NCBI GenBank assembly: GCA_024195265.1
Contig: JAJLRJ010000005.1
Span: forward strand, 25,814,322 to 25,878,321
Length of the DNA stretch: 64,000 bases
Direction: 5' to 3'
Source of the DNA: Dendrophyllia cribrosa
Taxonomy: Eukaryota > Cnidaria > Anthozoa > Scleractinia > Dendrophylliidae
The notes beneath the pieces were generated by a model that made no database searches, was not told where the DNA came from, and worked only from the letters and a program-made list of their open reading frames with translations. Made by a program: the position numbers and the translations under genes. Numbering within the stretch: position 1 is the stretch's first letter; every line of letters starts with the position of its first letter. Of this stretch, positions 22,921 to 34,454 are shown piece by piece.

Positions 22921-23696
22921 TGCGGAATTCAAAAAAACGTAACAGTCCAGAAAGATCACTCTAAAATACACATTTGAATTTTAATATCTGATTACTCCAA
23001 TGACACACGAAATTTGACATATACATGTATACGCATTTCGTATTCTAATACAGCCAACACTATACCTACAACGCTTTGGACCGGTTATTTAAACTAAGTT
23101 TAGGTGGTGTTTAACAAGATGTGATGTGATGTCAATAATTGTTTAAAACATGATATCTATGGTTCTACTGGGCACCAGAAAGTGCTTAAAACGGCAAAAT
23201 GTTGTTTCGATGAAGGTCCAAATCGTAATAGCATTTATTTCGAAGCGTCAACTATTTTAAGATTATTTTTTGACGAGCGAAACACTAAAGATTTCAGCGA
23301 CGCGTAATGTCACCTAGTGGGGCGAAAGTATTAACTTGATCTCGCCGCTTGTTCAAAGCGTAACATTTATATCTCTGGTTCTGCATGGCGCAAGAAGATG
23401 TTTTTTCGATGAAGATCAGTCCAACTTGCTGTGGTATTTATTTGGACGCGCCAACTATTTTAAGATTATTTTTTGGCGAGCGTACAGGAACAGTATTGTG
23501 TTAATGGACTCAGTAAGCTTATACTTTTCCTTTGCCTCCACAAAGGAAAAAAACGATTTAACTCAGAACCAGTATTTTTCTATTTTACCTCAACAGGAAA
23601 GGAAAATTTTGACTTGGCGGTCGAATATTTTGCCTCAACTAAAGTCTGCTGTCTACCCCTTATGCACTTTCATTTCTCTTTAGGTTATAGCCCATA

Positions 23697-24257
23697 TAGA
23701 GTGTTTTCACATGACGTCATAAAAAATAAAAAATCTAAAGTATAAATCCTACAAAGCTTTTTCTAACATGGCATGTGGATACCAGTGTTATAATTTTTCA
23801 CAAAAAGTTTCAGGTTTTAACGATGTTTCGTTTTCAATTTAAAAAGGTTGTAAATGTGTCACGCAATTCGTCACGCTATTGCAGATAAGCCGTTAAAATA
23901 AACAAAATTGAACAAGTTGAAAGTTATTAATGAATTGTACATGCTTATAAGCCAATTTCATGCCTCTTATAGTGAATACAATATTTTGTGATGAGATTTT
24001 TGGTGTTATTAAGACTTTAAAGTCTTTAAATTTTTGGTCGCCATGTTGGTTTTCCTAAGTGGAACACCAAGATGGCCGCTCCATACATTTCTTACTAAAA
24101 ATGTCTATACTCATTCGCCTATAACTCTTGAATGAAATGCTCTTGCGCTTCGAAATTTTGCCCAGATGTGTAGTTTTAAACTGTCTTCAATTCCATAAAC
24201 ATTTTAGAATCGAAAACTGCTTCTGAATTTTGATATGACGTCAGTGAAAACGCTCTA
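23697..24257. mobile_element. TIR element, TAGAGCGTTTTCAC family
   Basis: The left end TATAGAGTGTTTTCACATGACGTC and right end GACGTCAGTGAAAACGCTCTATA form an inverted repeat of about 25 bp with TA at the outer edge. A shorter relative with the same termini is at 60228-60384. It is non-coding and contains AAGATGGCCGCTCC. Confidence 0.7.
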
Positions 24258-24392
24258 TAATTTCATTTTATATCTTATTAATCTTACAACCAATAATTTG
24301 TTCCAGTTCCAACGCCAGCACTCACTTTCACATTGAAACTCATAGTATTTTTAGAATCAAATGCTATCGTAATGTAAAATATCCTAACATAA

Positions 24393-26031
24393 AGGCCCGA
24401 TCAAACGGTCATGATAGTTGATGATAGTTCGCTGACCGAAAATCTATCATGCACTATGAAGGAGGATATTACCGTCTTCCCAGCGTGCTTTGGGTAAAAT
24501 TCGGGTGAATGACTTCCGGTGGAACCGAAGAACGCAAGTATTTTAGACAAAGTTGTACATGGATTTGATCGCTTTAATGTAAAGGCATGGAAAGAAATCA
24601 ATGCGAATCTTATTCCTCTATTAACAATGTTTTTCTTAGAGTGGAGTGGACCCGTTGAAAAAAATTATCGTGGTATAGTTTGACTGTTGTTGTCCATGTC
24701 TGTTTGTAGTCATCGGTAATGCGTATTTTTAATTGGTTGGATCGATTCAAAAAAGGCGAGTCAAAAGCCAAATAATACCCAATTCCAGTCCTTTAAGGTA
24801 TATATACTTTCTCGAAATCCTAATTGACTCCACGATTTCATCCCAAACTTTGAAGTTGAAAGTGATCTATTTCGGCGGCTGTTTGTTTTTATCGGCGTTG
24901 AATTGAAAGTGACTACATCCGGCAAGCTCCAAGTGGCGCGTTGTTTGTGAGATCTATTTGCATTTGTGGAACGATTCGAGTTTTATTTTGGTCACAGCAA
25001 AATAAAAGATGAAATGAAGCTGAATGATTAGTGCTCGTACCATAGAAAAGTCAGAAAATAGCGAGAAAAGCGAAGATCGATTTTGAACTAAAAATAACAT
25101 AACCGTAAACAAACAGGACAGTCGCGTGCTGAGTGGTTGAGCTGAGTAGCTGTTGTTTTATATTTTTTTTAGCGGGAATTATTTCATTGGCTATGTTTAC
25201 CAGTGTTAGATTCAATAAGTCAGAGCAAGAAAATATACGGATATTTCTTCTAATATAAGCCGGCATTGTTTTAAAAATGACAAGAAGGTTTATTGAATCC
25301 ATGAATCTGTGAAGAGATTTCAAGCGTCTACCACGAGACGCTTATCGCGGGTTTCGGCCCGTCTGGGAAGTTAAACAACCTTAAAGCAAACTGTAGACAT
25401 AACCCGAAATGGACAATATTCTGTAAAGGTGAATAGAATAAATAGGTTGACGTAGATTTCTTTTGAAAGGTTTCCGCTACGACCAACTGACCTCGAACCT
25501 CAACGGCGTCTGTGTAAAATGAGCTGCTTGCGGGTCGCCGCCGTTTGATAATATAGTTTGCTTGCAGTGCATGTCGGGAAGATGGTAATATCCTCCTTTA
25601 TGCACTATCATCCCCGCGATCACACGGAAAAAAATTATCACCAACTATTACGTGGAATATGAGCACGTCCAAACTGCGTGATAGTTAACAACTATTCACC
25701 GACGTGGAGGTGGGTAGTGGTGGATATTTGCCGAGCCACCTACACTGAGGTGAATAGTTGTTTTAGTATATACTGAAACAGTGAGATAATATAACGAAAA
25801 TGATGCTTTTTAACTCATTTATTCCTGTGAACGATTACAATTTTCGCGCGCAAATTGCTGCGAGATGAATAGCACTTGCTATTCCGAGTTTCAGTAGCCA
25901 ATCAGAATGCGCCAACGATGCTATCCACTGTTTCAGTATATGCTAATTAATGATAGTGAATGATAGTTCGGGTTCAAACGCACGCGATAGTTGGAGCTAT
26001 CATCAACTATCATGACCGTTTGATCGGGCCT
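24393..26031. mobile_element. 1.64-kb TIR element with TAA duplication (Harbinger-like form)
   Basis: AGGCCCGATCAAACGGTCAT at the left is matched by ATGACCGTTTGATCGGGCCT at the right, flanked by TAA at 24390-24392 and 26032-26034. The terminal repeats continue as ATAGTTGATGATAG. A second inverted pair, GGAGGATATTACC with CTTCCC, occurs near 24461 and, inverted, near 25580. Open frames inside are short, so it is non-autonomous. Confidence 0.85.
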
Positions 26032-26053
26032 TAATGCAAAGATAAATCTAGCA

Positions 26054-26143
26054 TTCCACACAGACGACCTTTGGGCTCGTCACGCGCTCCTCCCCCACGT
26101 GGGGGAGTAGCGCGTGACGAGTCCATAGGTCGTCTGCGTGGGA
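26054..26143. repeat. GC-rich hairpin immediately after the TAA element
   Basis: The left arm CCACACAGACGACC and GGGCTCGTCACGCGCTCC mirrors GAGTAGCGCGTGACGAG and GGTCGTCTGCGTGG around a CCCCCACGTGGGGG centre. It starts about 20 bp beyond the end of the 24393-26031 element and could be a separate MITE. Confidence 0.8.
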
Positions 26144-27467
26144 GGCTGAAATAAATCGGGCATCTTCGGATTTTGGTCGGACAATGTCCGACGATCGACT
26201 GTTTAAAGACAACCTCCACTGCTATTAAAAAAAAACTGCCAGGATCATTTCTTTACTTTTCATTTTATATCCGCAGTTCATATATATGATTCATTCAAAT
26301 ACCTCATTTGACGTTAAATTGTTGGAAATATTAACAAATGTAAAGTCCGAATTTCAATTCTTTTAATTACAAGTTGAAATATAATTAATTTTTTGTGTGC
26401 AAAAAAGTTGGTTATGAATATCTTCTTTAAATTTCCCGCGCCCGCGATTGGTTGCGCAGTTGTTGCATACAAAAGAATTCTTCTTCGATTCTTACATGTA
26501 ATAATGGAGGCAACCATGTGACGTCACAGACATTGAAAATGGCGGCGCGCAGGAAAAGGCGAAATTCATGTCCAATTTTTTTGTACACTATAATTTTCTT
26601 TTTTATTTGTTATTAAAAGAATTGAAATTTTACGCCTTTTTTTATAACAATGGAGGTTCTCTTTAATATTTTCATCACTGATAACAACGGATCATCAGGA
26701 GTTATTATATTATTATATATATTACACTGTCCCGCCGAAATAACGAACTTGTGTTTACGTAATTTCCATGTTATATCGCCAAATGCCACCAAATATACAA
26801 CTAAATTGGATAAAAAAATTCTAGACAGCAAAACAGAATCAGTAGTTTGGAGAAAAAGTGCAGTATTAGAGGGATGGCAGTGGATTGCAGTTCATCAATT
26901 TTGATTTCGTGGCAGGCTGTCAAGAAATCAAAGTTTCCATTCTGGTGCAATTTTGAGTTTTTAGTCATTATTTTTTTTGCAGTTTTAGTTCATATTTTTT
27001 TGCGTCTATCAGTTTTGACGATTTTTTCTTCCTATTTTATAATAGTAAAGCAAGCTCTTGGCCATAATAATGAAAACACGATATTTCAGCCGGGACAGTG
27101 TTTTTTTTAATTTATGCCTCGGTTGATTCCCATAAAATCGCCAGGGATTACAAACAATTTCGTAAGCCCAGAGTTAAGGGCCAGCAAAGCCAGCCATTCA
27201 CAGGCATGAAATAATAATCCATGATCATCAACGATCAAATGGAAACTAGCGTTAACATTGTTTTACCACCTGTCCTCCAGGCTAAAGTTGATCTCAACTA
27301 GTTTAATTGCAGCAGCTACTGAAGCTTGGCGTTAGTTGCCTTAAGTTGTCTCGTGCATTGGCTCAGATGACTGAACGATCAGGCACCTGTAACAAAAGAG
27401 AGCACAAATTAACCCAGTTGTAAGGGTCCCTTGAGGGAATGCCAAATTACTGTAAAAGTCTCAAGAT

Positions 27468-27508
<41 letters not shown>
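27468..27508 (+). repeat. Uninterrupted G tract of 41
   Basis: An unbroken run of 41 G, then AGGG. Shorter G or C tracts elsewhere in the window are usually next to TIR element ends; this one is isolated. Exact length in the genome is uncertain because such tracts are error-prone. Confidence 0.8.
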
Positions 27509-27509
<1 letters not shown>

Positions 27510-28550
27510 GGGTTAAAAAGGAGGGCGCAGGAATTGTTTCAAATAATAACATTTACCAAAAACTCAAATTAATTTTTACCAAGATTCTTCAAACTACAGA
27601 CAAACAGACCATAATGGGTTGTTTATCACCTACTTACAACTACAACAACATTCATACCCTACTATAATGGTACTTCTGCAAGGCTGCACATAACAGCTTG
27701 TCATTGGACAAATGTTTAAGCATTTTGACTGGTTAAGGCTTAACCTGGCCTGACAGGCGGACTGGGTAGTTCTGCTAGAATTAAACTCAGACAGAAAACC
27801 TTTTCCCTCAGTGAAGCATGGAAAACTTTCCATAATTAGCTTTGAACACCAGGGTCTTTTCAGTAAAGATAAACCATACAGAACAAAATTGTCCGACCAC
27901 ACTGATTACTTGTCAGGTCAATAAAAACTGGGCTAACAAATGACTTGCTAAGAGAAGAAAATTATTTGCAGGCTTCCTTCTGCACATTGAAAGACCAAGT
28001 TTCCCCACAAACTGGATGAGACGTATTTACATTGGTCTGATTAAAGTCATTTGAGTGACATAACAAACCATGTAAACTTTTATTCTGAAAACTAAATGGG
28101 GAGTGTCAAGCGCTTATTACAAAATCTGATGTTCCCGGACTTTCTCGGTAACACAAGTGAATAGCATGGTGATATCAGTTACACTGATTATGGTTTAATA
28201 GTTCTCCCTTTGAGAAATCGCTTACTATTTTCCTATAGGTGTTACAGGAGTATTTTGTGCATGAGCTAACGTACTAAGTTGAATATTCAATACTTTGTCC
28301 AAAAGTTAACAAAGTGACAACAACATCACAGGGCTGTCATTAGTAGCTGGCAGCATGTTATTATGTCCAGCAACTGTGGTGAGGACAACCAGCAACTTAA
28401 AGTTTGAAAATGACGAAAGGCCAACAACCGGGAGGCTATTTTGAGGCTATTTTGCTATTTTTGTGCAGTCGGCAACCTCAGAGCTTAACAACACCCCTTA
28501 CATCACCTCTTTAAAGCCAAGCAAAGCAGTTGCACTTACCTAATAGCCCA

Positions 28551-28945
28551 CTACTGTGGGGGGTATGGCGCACCTCCAGGTGGTGCTGAGGGGTAGGGTG
28601 CAGAACCACCAGGTGGCGCAGTAGGGTAGGGTGCAGTACCACCAGGTGGCGCAGTAGGGTAGGGTGCAGTGCCACCAGGGGGCGCAGTCGGGTAGGGTGC
28701 AGTACCACTAGGTGGTGCACCTTCTGGCGGATAAGGAGCCACTCCTCCTGGTTGACCAGGGGGGTAGGATGGTGCTCCTCCTGGCTGACCAGGAGGGTAG
28801 GGTGGTGCTCCTCCTGGCTGACCAGGGGGGTAGGATGGTGCTCCTCCTGGCTGACCAGGGGGGTACGGTGGTGCTCCTCCAGGCTGTCCAGGGGGGTAGG
28901 GTGGTGCTCCCCCTTGTGGTGCAGGTGGATATGGTGCAGTTTTGT
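28551..28945 (-). CDS. CUB receptor gene, last exon: repetitive Pro-rich tail
   Basis: The acceptor TTTTTATAAACAG precedes 28945 and the frame, entered in phase 1 (G from the previous exon gives Asp), runs to TAG at 28551-28553. It encodes about 131 residues: DKTAPYPPAPQGG, five units of GAP(P/S)YPPGQPG, a GVAPYPPEGAPPS linker, four units of G(T/S)APYP(T/S)APPG, then GAPYPPQ. The repeat unit is 33 bp in DNA, a coding minisatellite. Low-complexity Pro/Gly/Tyr tails like this act as flexible cytoplasmic segments that can bind SH3 or WW domains or form condensates; function here is inferred. Twelve bases after the stop a perfect donor TTAG/GTAAGT occurs (28539), so a 3' UTR intron is possible. 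Confidence 0.85.
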
Positions 28946-29651
28946 CTGTTTATAAAAATATAAAGGACATAAATAGTTCATTCAGATAATGCAATGTTCA
29001 ATTTCGTCTATTAAATGTAACTGAATTGTCCTGGAGCTGGATTAATAGGGGCAGCTTTCAAGTTCAAATAAACAAAAATAAATATTAACTGTTGTGTGTT
29101 TATGTTCTCCCAAAACCTATAATTTGATTATTTGACGTCGTTTTTTAATGACTCTTATTCAGCACACTGGATTATATTACATAAGAGACACACCCATACA
29201 AACTTACACATACTTGCTCTTTGATAAGCCAATTTAAATCTCTTATAAAAAACAAAGGAGGGGTTTCCATACGGAATAGATTTTAACTCCAGTCTTTGTA
29301 GAAGATAAACAAGTCTTTTGCCGAGTAGAATGTAGTAGTTGAAAATGGAGGGTCATACAGTATACTTACATGTTGGTCTACTGTATGACTAACCACTCTG
29401 GTGATTCCACCAGTTAAAAGCTCTGACCCAAAAAAACATAATGACCTCGCAGTCGGCTAACATATGAGACAGCGTTTCAAGTGAATGACAGTGTTTACAG
29501 AGTGGAGAATTTAGAATTTGTATCATAATTAATGTAAACACACAGGCAGGGTCATTGTCACTCGTGCATTAAACCTAATGTTTTGTGCTGTTCTGGCTGC
29601 TGTTGCCGTCATCATGGTTGCTTCAGCTCACTTATGGCAAATACTACTCAC

Positions 29652-30068
29652 CCTGTTGAGGGTACGGTGCTGCTACAGCCTGGCTGTAAGGTGGTGGGGC
29701 ATAGCCTGGTTGAGGAGGTGGACCGTAGCCTGCAGGAGGGGGTGGAGCATATCCTGCTGGAGGGAGTGGTGCGTAGCCTGCAGGAGGGGATGGTCCATAT
29801 CCTGGCTGATTGGGATGGGGTGGGTGGTGTACTACAGCTTGGGGAGGTGGTGCATGTATTTGTGCAGTCATTGCTTGTTGCTGTACAGCTTGTCGCATGA
29901 CTAGTCTTCTTCTGTACACAAACATGTAGTAAATGCAGCCAGCAAAAACTAGGAGAACTATGATTGCAACCACAATGCCAGTGACAACACTGGCACTAAT
30001 ACCACTACTACTACTACTTGAAATGGTAGCAGTATAGTTAGTGTGACTTGAGCCAGAAGAACCACTTG
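29652..30068 (-). CDS. CUB receptor gene, TM and juxtamembrane exon
   Basis: The acceptor AATCCTAACAG (ends 30069) and donor CAACAGG/GTGAGT (intron starts 29651) give a 417-nt phase 1-1 exon. It encodes a Ser/Thr-rich stalk with an NYT glycosylation site, then a single TM helix, about residues 298-322 of the protein, starting SVVTGIVVAIIVLLVF, followed by the stop-transfer YRRR. The cytoplasmic part has a Gln-rich turn, HAPPPQAVVHHPPHP, and GYAPPPPAGYGPPP-like repeats ending APPPYSQAVAAPYPQQ. PPPY fits the PPxY motif read by WW domains of NEDD4-type ligases. A second AG four bases further in (CAGCAAG) offers an alternative acceptor in a different phase. Confidence 0.88.
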
Positions 30069-30838
30069 CTGTTAGGATTAAGAACAAAGGTAATAACAAT
30101 AAGTACAAAATGCAATTCTTAATAAGTTCCCAACTTTTAAACTGCAAAGTCATTGACGTATACATGTAGAAAAAGAAGATAAAGTTGGTACATGCACGTT
30201 TCAAATATAAGCACGCAAAAGATAAGTATGACATGTTTATAGTGAATTATTTTAATAAAAGAGCAGAATAAAAAAATAACTCAGTGAAGTTGAAAAGTGA
30301 AATAATATTATCAAACATAATATTAAAGCAAAATCTAACTTAACTTGACCTCTCATTGGCAGAAATCTAGTTAATTTACCTCAGCTTTAAGATTATTAAA
30401 AAATAAAAATATAATTATTAGGAAGTGTTAAGCACTGAAAAAATTATGTTTGAGAAGAGGCGGCGATGAAAAGATAGTAGTCTTGAAATGTATGTAACAT
30501 TTTGAGTGAGTGAATAAACATTAAAATTTTCCTGTCTTTTTTTCATTATTACATGTATCCATGCGCTACACAGCTCTCTTTACTATTGTGAATAACAATG
30601 ATGAATTTATTTGTTTAAAATTATTTAATAGCTATATGAAACTACATGACTGTGTGAAGTTCATACAAAAAGAGAAAAGGGAAAAATAATTAACAGTTTA
30701 AGCTGATAAATCTACAAAAAGTATGTAACTTTGTAATGCAATGAGGGATAGCTGCGTCTTAAATGTGCACACCCAACTCTTAACAGTGCCCTTCAAATTG
30801 CTGAGCTTCAGCGATTATTAGGCTTGGAAAATACCTAC

Positions 30839-31030
30839 ATGTAGCTGTAGCACTTATTGAGTCATACACAACATAGCCAGCAACAAAACCACGTCCAGAA
30901 CGAAAGCTGTCAGATTTGAATCTGATCCAGATTCGCTCCCTTGTCGAGGTGAAGTAAAATGCAGACTTTGTGCCGCACATGGAGTCTTTAATGGTGCTTG
31001 ATGAATCATATGATTGGTAGTCCTTCCCTC
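30839..31030 (-). CDS. CUB receptor gene, second half of CUB2
   Basis: After the acceptor TATTATTTACAG (ends 31031) the frame reads GKDYQSYDSSS, then DSMCGTKSAFYF, RIWIRFKSD and GRGFVAGYVVYD. This is the C-terminal half of a CUB domain with its fourth Cys and the final beta strand. Joined to 39587-39790 it restores a complete CUB2 with the expected Cys pairs. I place the donor at 30838 (ACAT/GTAGGT) because this keeps phase 1 and joins the stalk in frame. The stronger-looking site AG/GTATTT four bases on (exon end 30835) would need the alternative downstream acceptor. Confidence 0.82.
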
Positions 31031-31654
31031 CTGTAAATAATAATTAACAATATTAACTATTAACATTTTTTTTTATTACAGTCAAACCGGGTGTTCTTTT
31101 GCGGGCAACTTTGCAACTTCCTCCGCAACATTGGTATTTTGATTGACAGTTTGCTTCGAGCAAGTTGGAAGTTACGCGAGCAAATTGCAACTTTTGCGAG
31201 CAAGTTCGAGCAAGTTCCTATGCGAGCGTTTTAGATAAAAAAAATATGCGTTTACGAACGTAAACGTATACGTGTGGACGGGGCCTGAGTTTGTTGCAGT
31301 TGTCTTTAAAAAGTGCACCGAATGTGCATATGTCAGAAGGGTAATTTGAAACCTGGATACAGACTTTGCCCTTCCAAGAATTCTGTTTTCCCTGTACATG
31401 TAGTTTCGGTTGCCAAATTACGCCAAGTTTGAAGTGTCTTTGCGCGTTTCTTGTGACTTTTGATATTGCGTGTTATACTGTTTTAATTTTGTATCACCGA
31501 TTGCGAGATTCTTTATGAAATGGCTGCGTTACGCGTTACTGCAAAGGTTTAGACATGTGCAAATTGCAAATCAGCGTCATGGGACAAAAGCAAAACAGTC
31601 AACTGTAAAGTTCCCTGCCAACCCAGGCCCGCCAAAAGATTTGAACTCTTTCGA

Positions 31655-31935
31655 TAGCCGTTCTGCAAACGGCTGGAGATTTTTTTGTTCTTTTTAAACA
31701 GGTAAGGTAAGCTAAGCCATTCGTTTTTTTTCTAAAACCGATAACATTAGCTGTTTGAACGGGTTGACATGTTTGTTTTTTTTGAATGGCTAGCAGCAGC
31801 CGTTAGAACGGCTCAATATTTTTTTCCAAACGGATAACCCTAGCAGTTCGAACGGGTGAAGATTTTTTTTAACGGCTGAATATTGTCTTTGACAGGGGTA
31901 ATCACAGCCGTTCGAACGACCTCCTGCCGTTCTTG
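31655..31935. repeat. Degenerate tandem repeat with TTCGAACGG-type motifs
   Basis: About five diverged units of roughly 50-60 bp each hold a T-rich run and a motif such as GCCGTTCGAACG, GCAGTTCGAACGGG or GCTGTTTGAACGGG. The core is near-palindromic. It lies in the intron that splits CUB2. Confidence 0.6.
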
Positions 31936-32161
31936 AACAGCTGATAAACAACAAGCGAACGGCGAACAGATGACAGTTAAAAGCGGCCTTCACATGACAA
32001 ACTAAAGTTGGCAAACTTGTGTTGGAGTCGAAACTCTTCGTCGAATGAAAAGCAATGTTCATCTTGCAAAAACATGTTATCACAAAATTTCTCATTAATG
32101 CAGATTAGCAAAGTAATGTACGCAGCTGAATTCCGACAACTCGACCGGGTGTCAGTAAAAC

Positions 32162-32297
32162 GCGGGGCCGGGGTCGGGGCCGGGGTCGGGGTGGGATTAG
32201 GTCTAGGATTAGGTATGGGATTAGGCATGGTGTTAGGATTAGGTAAAGGGATTATATTTAATCCCATACCTAATCCTAGACCTAATCCCATCCCGAC
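32162..32297. repeat. Hairpin of GGATTAGGT-type repeats
   Basis: A GC-rich GGGGCCGGGGTC run leads into an arm (32185-32223) of GGGATTAGG / TCTAGGATTAGG units, repeated in reverse complement at 32259-32297 with about one mismatch. It is a repeat-built stem-loop in the intron between the CUB2 half-exons. Confidence 0.8.
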
Positions 32298-33656
32298 AAC
32301 CCACTCGACCTTTCGTAAGAAGGAAAACATCGACACTATTTTATTTCGACTGTGCCGTCCGACAAAAAGCGGTGTATTGCGTCTTGTTAATATTGAAGTT
32401 CTTGCGGTTTAGGCATCTATTAAATTGCAAAGAAGTTCTTGCGGTCCAGATATCTAAGCGCAAAGAAATTCTTGTGGTTTTTAGTTTCAAACCGCAAGGA
32501 AGTTCTTTAATTTTCATAGTTACGAAAATCAAAAAGAGGAACAAAATACGAACTAACTAATTTTACATGTATCATTGAATTTATTAATTAGTTACAACCT
32601 ACTCCTCAAACAAACTAGATATGGTACATCACTGTTAGTTTCAAATATAACCCAATGAATCCTGGGGAAAAAAAAAACATGGCGTTACACGATTGCTTGA
32701 AATAAACAATATGCGCAGTAAAGCCAAAGTTGAGGTCAAGTAAGTAAATAAGGCAAATGAACGAAGCAAATTAAATAATTTCTTCATCGCGTAACAAATT
32801 ACAAAAATCGATATTCAACGGGTTACAAAAAAACCCTCAAAACAATTATAACATCAAGCCGAAAATGTGAAAAAAATCAATGATACAATGTATTTACATG
32901 TTATTTATAGAGGTTAACCAGTTTTCAAGTTTTCTTTCAGGTCAGTCCAGTCTAGGTGAGGTGAAGGTGAGGAGAGGAAAAAAACAAACAGAAAAGTTGG
33001 AGCGTTAAGCTGAAAACTTTGCAAAGGGCAAAGGTGAGCCAGTGAAAGTTTGCGCCAAGCAAGAAAGAGTAAACGGAGTGCAAGAAACAACTGAAAACAC
33101 ACACAACGGGTTTTCGAACATCCTGAAGGCGAACAAACAATAAGTAATGCTCCACATAAGAACTATAGTAAACTTCATTGTTCTGCGGCATTAGCTCTTT
33201 TCCACATAGAATATCTTTGGTTTCAAGAATAGAGGAGGGACTGATGGTTTATAATTATATTTCAGTATAAAAATAAAGAAAATCCATTTGCGTCAATTAA
33301 ATTTTAGGAAATGTTCGTGCTTAACCAATCAGAATAGCAGAAGACAATAGCTAAAAATTTTGCTTCTTTGATGAAGTTCCCCAAATACAATATCTTTTAA
33401 AACTTGCATGTTGTGCGATTGGGTCTCAAATTACTTGAAACCTTAAAAAAATTAGACAAAATGCATCTTGAACCTTACCTTTTTAGCAGTTTTTGAGTCT
33501 AGGCCAATGAGATCACTAGTTGTAACAATGAAAAAAGTTGACATTCCATCGTGCATTGCCGTTCAGCGCTATCCTTCTTATGCGGATCATTACTTAATGA
33601 AGTACAAGTACACAAGAAGCAATAGATATGACAACTTCAAAACAGTGCGGTCTTAA

Positions 33657-34362
33657 AGTGCCTATGAAATGAATTTTTTGACCCGTTTCTTATACTAAAA
33701 AATTGAAGTCCATGTTAAACTGATTCATAATTAAACAATTTAAGTTATGGTTAAGCGCGCAATCTATTTTTTTTCTTACCTCAAAGTTGGCCTATTTGAG
33801 CCAAAAATATGGGACAACCAGCGAGCGGTCAAAATATGCAAATTAGGACTTGTGACGTCAGCAGTTGTGCAGATCTTCGTAGTCAACATGGAAGTCAAAA
33901 TTCATCGTCGGAGTACATTTCCAACTGAGCAAAACGGCTAAAAATATAGCTAAAAAAGTGGTTTGTTTACGAGACATTGAAGCGTCCGAAAGCGACACCG
34001 CATGTCTGCACAACTGACGTCATCATGTTATTAACTTCTGCTTGTTTTCCTGCCGTAAGGATCAGTTTGCTGTTTCTCTTGTTTCACTTCAAGTATTAAT
34101 ACGTGATCTACGTCTGGAAACCCAGATCCGGCCATTCTCAATGGTTTGTTGCAGTGATTCTATGTGATTCTATGTTTCTTTTTATACAATTTCCAGGCCC
34201 CACGACATGAAAAGTTCATTTTTGACCAACTTTGGACGTCCAAAAAAAAAATACTTTTTGTTGCTTGACCATAAATAAAATTGGAAAATTATGAATCAGT
34301 GGAACATGGACTTCAACTTTTTAGTATAAGAAACGGGTCGAAAATTTCATTTCATAGGCACT
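33657..34362. mobile_element. 706-bp element with long TIRs and TTAA duplication
   Basis: TTAA at 33653-33656 and 34363-34366 flank inverted repeats of about 75 bp (AGTGCCTATGAAATG... with ...CATTTCATAGGCACT). The repeat extends past GACCCGTTTCTTATACTAAA and TTGAAGTCCATGTT with few mismatches. The TTAA form suggests a piggyBac-mobilised MITE. No coding sequence. Confidence 0.85.
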
Positions 34363-34420
34363 TTAATAGCAGGAATAAAGGAGGAGATACACACTGTACC
34401 TAGCTGCTGAAATATTTCAT

Positions 34421-34445
34421 AAATAAATAAATAAATAAATAAATA
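34421..34445 (+). repeat. (AAAT)n microsatellite
   Basis: About six units of AAAT, ending at AACAAGAGGCTCC just before the palindrome at 34455. Confidence 0.8.
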
Positions 34446-34454
34446 ACAAGAGGC

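Larger units (their letters stand above)
13450..28550. other. Gene-poor stretch rich in inverted-repeat elements
   Basis: Between the receptor and the CUB gene I find no complete host coding sequence. The stretch is filled with TIR and fold-back elements, homopolymer tracts and one degenerate coding fragment, each listed separately. The remainder is AT-rich sequence with nothing recognisable. Part of 28079-28550 is likely 3' UTR of the CUB gene: a minus-strand AATAAA corresponds to 28079-28084. Confidence 0.55.

Noticed and set aside
27431..27667. ORF with poly-Gly
   Set aside because: It is a translation of the 41-base G tract and surrounding random sequence.
28712..28963. Plus-strand ORFs of Leu/Val-rich repeats (for example VLLLADQGGRMVLLLADQ-like)
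   Set aside because: They are antisense shadows of the proline-rich last exon of the CUB gene, whose splice sites and frame are well supported.
29578..29904. Plus-strand ORFs over the TM/tail exon
   Set aside because: These are antisense to the coding repeats GYAPPPPAGY; their open state follows from the repeat.
32008..32412. 134-codon ORF with GVGVGLGLGLGMGLG
   Set aside because: The open frame is due to the GGATTAGG-type repeat hairpin; both strands are open there for the same reason.
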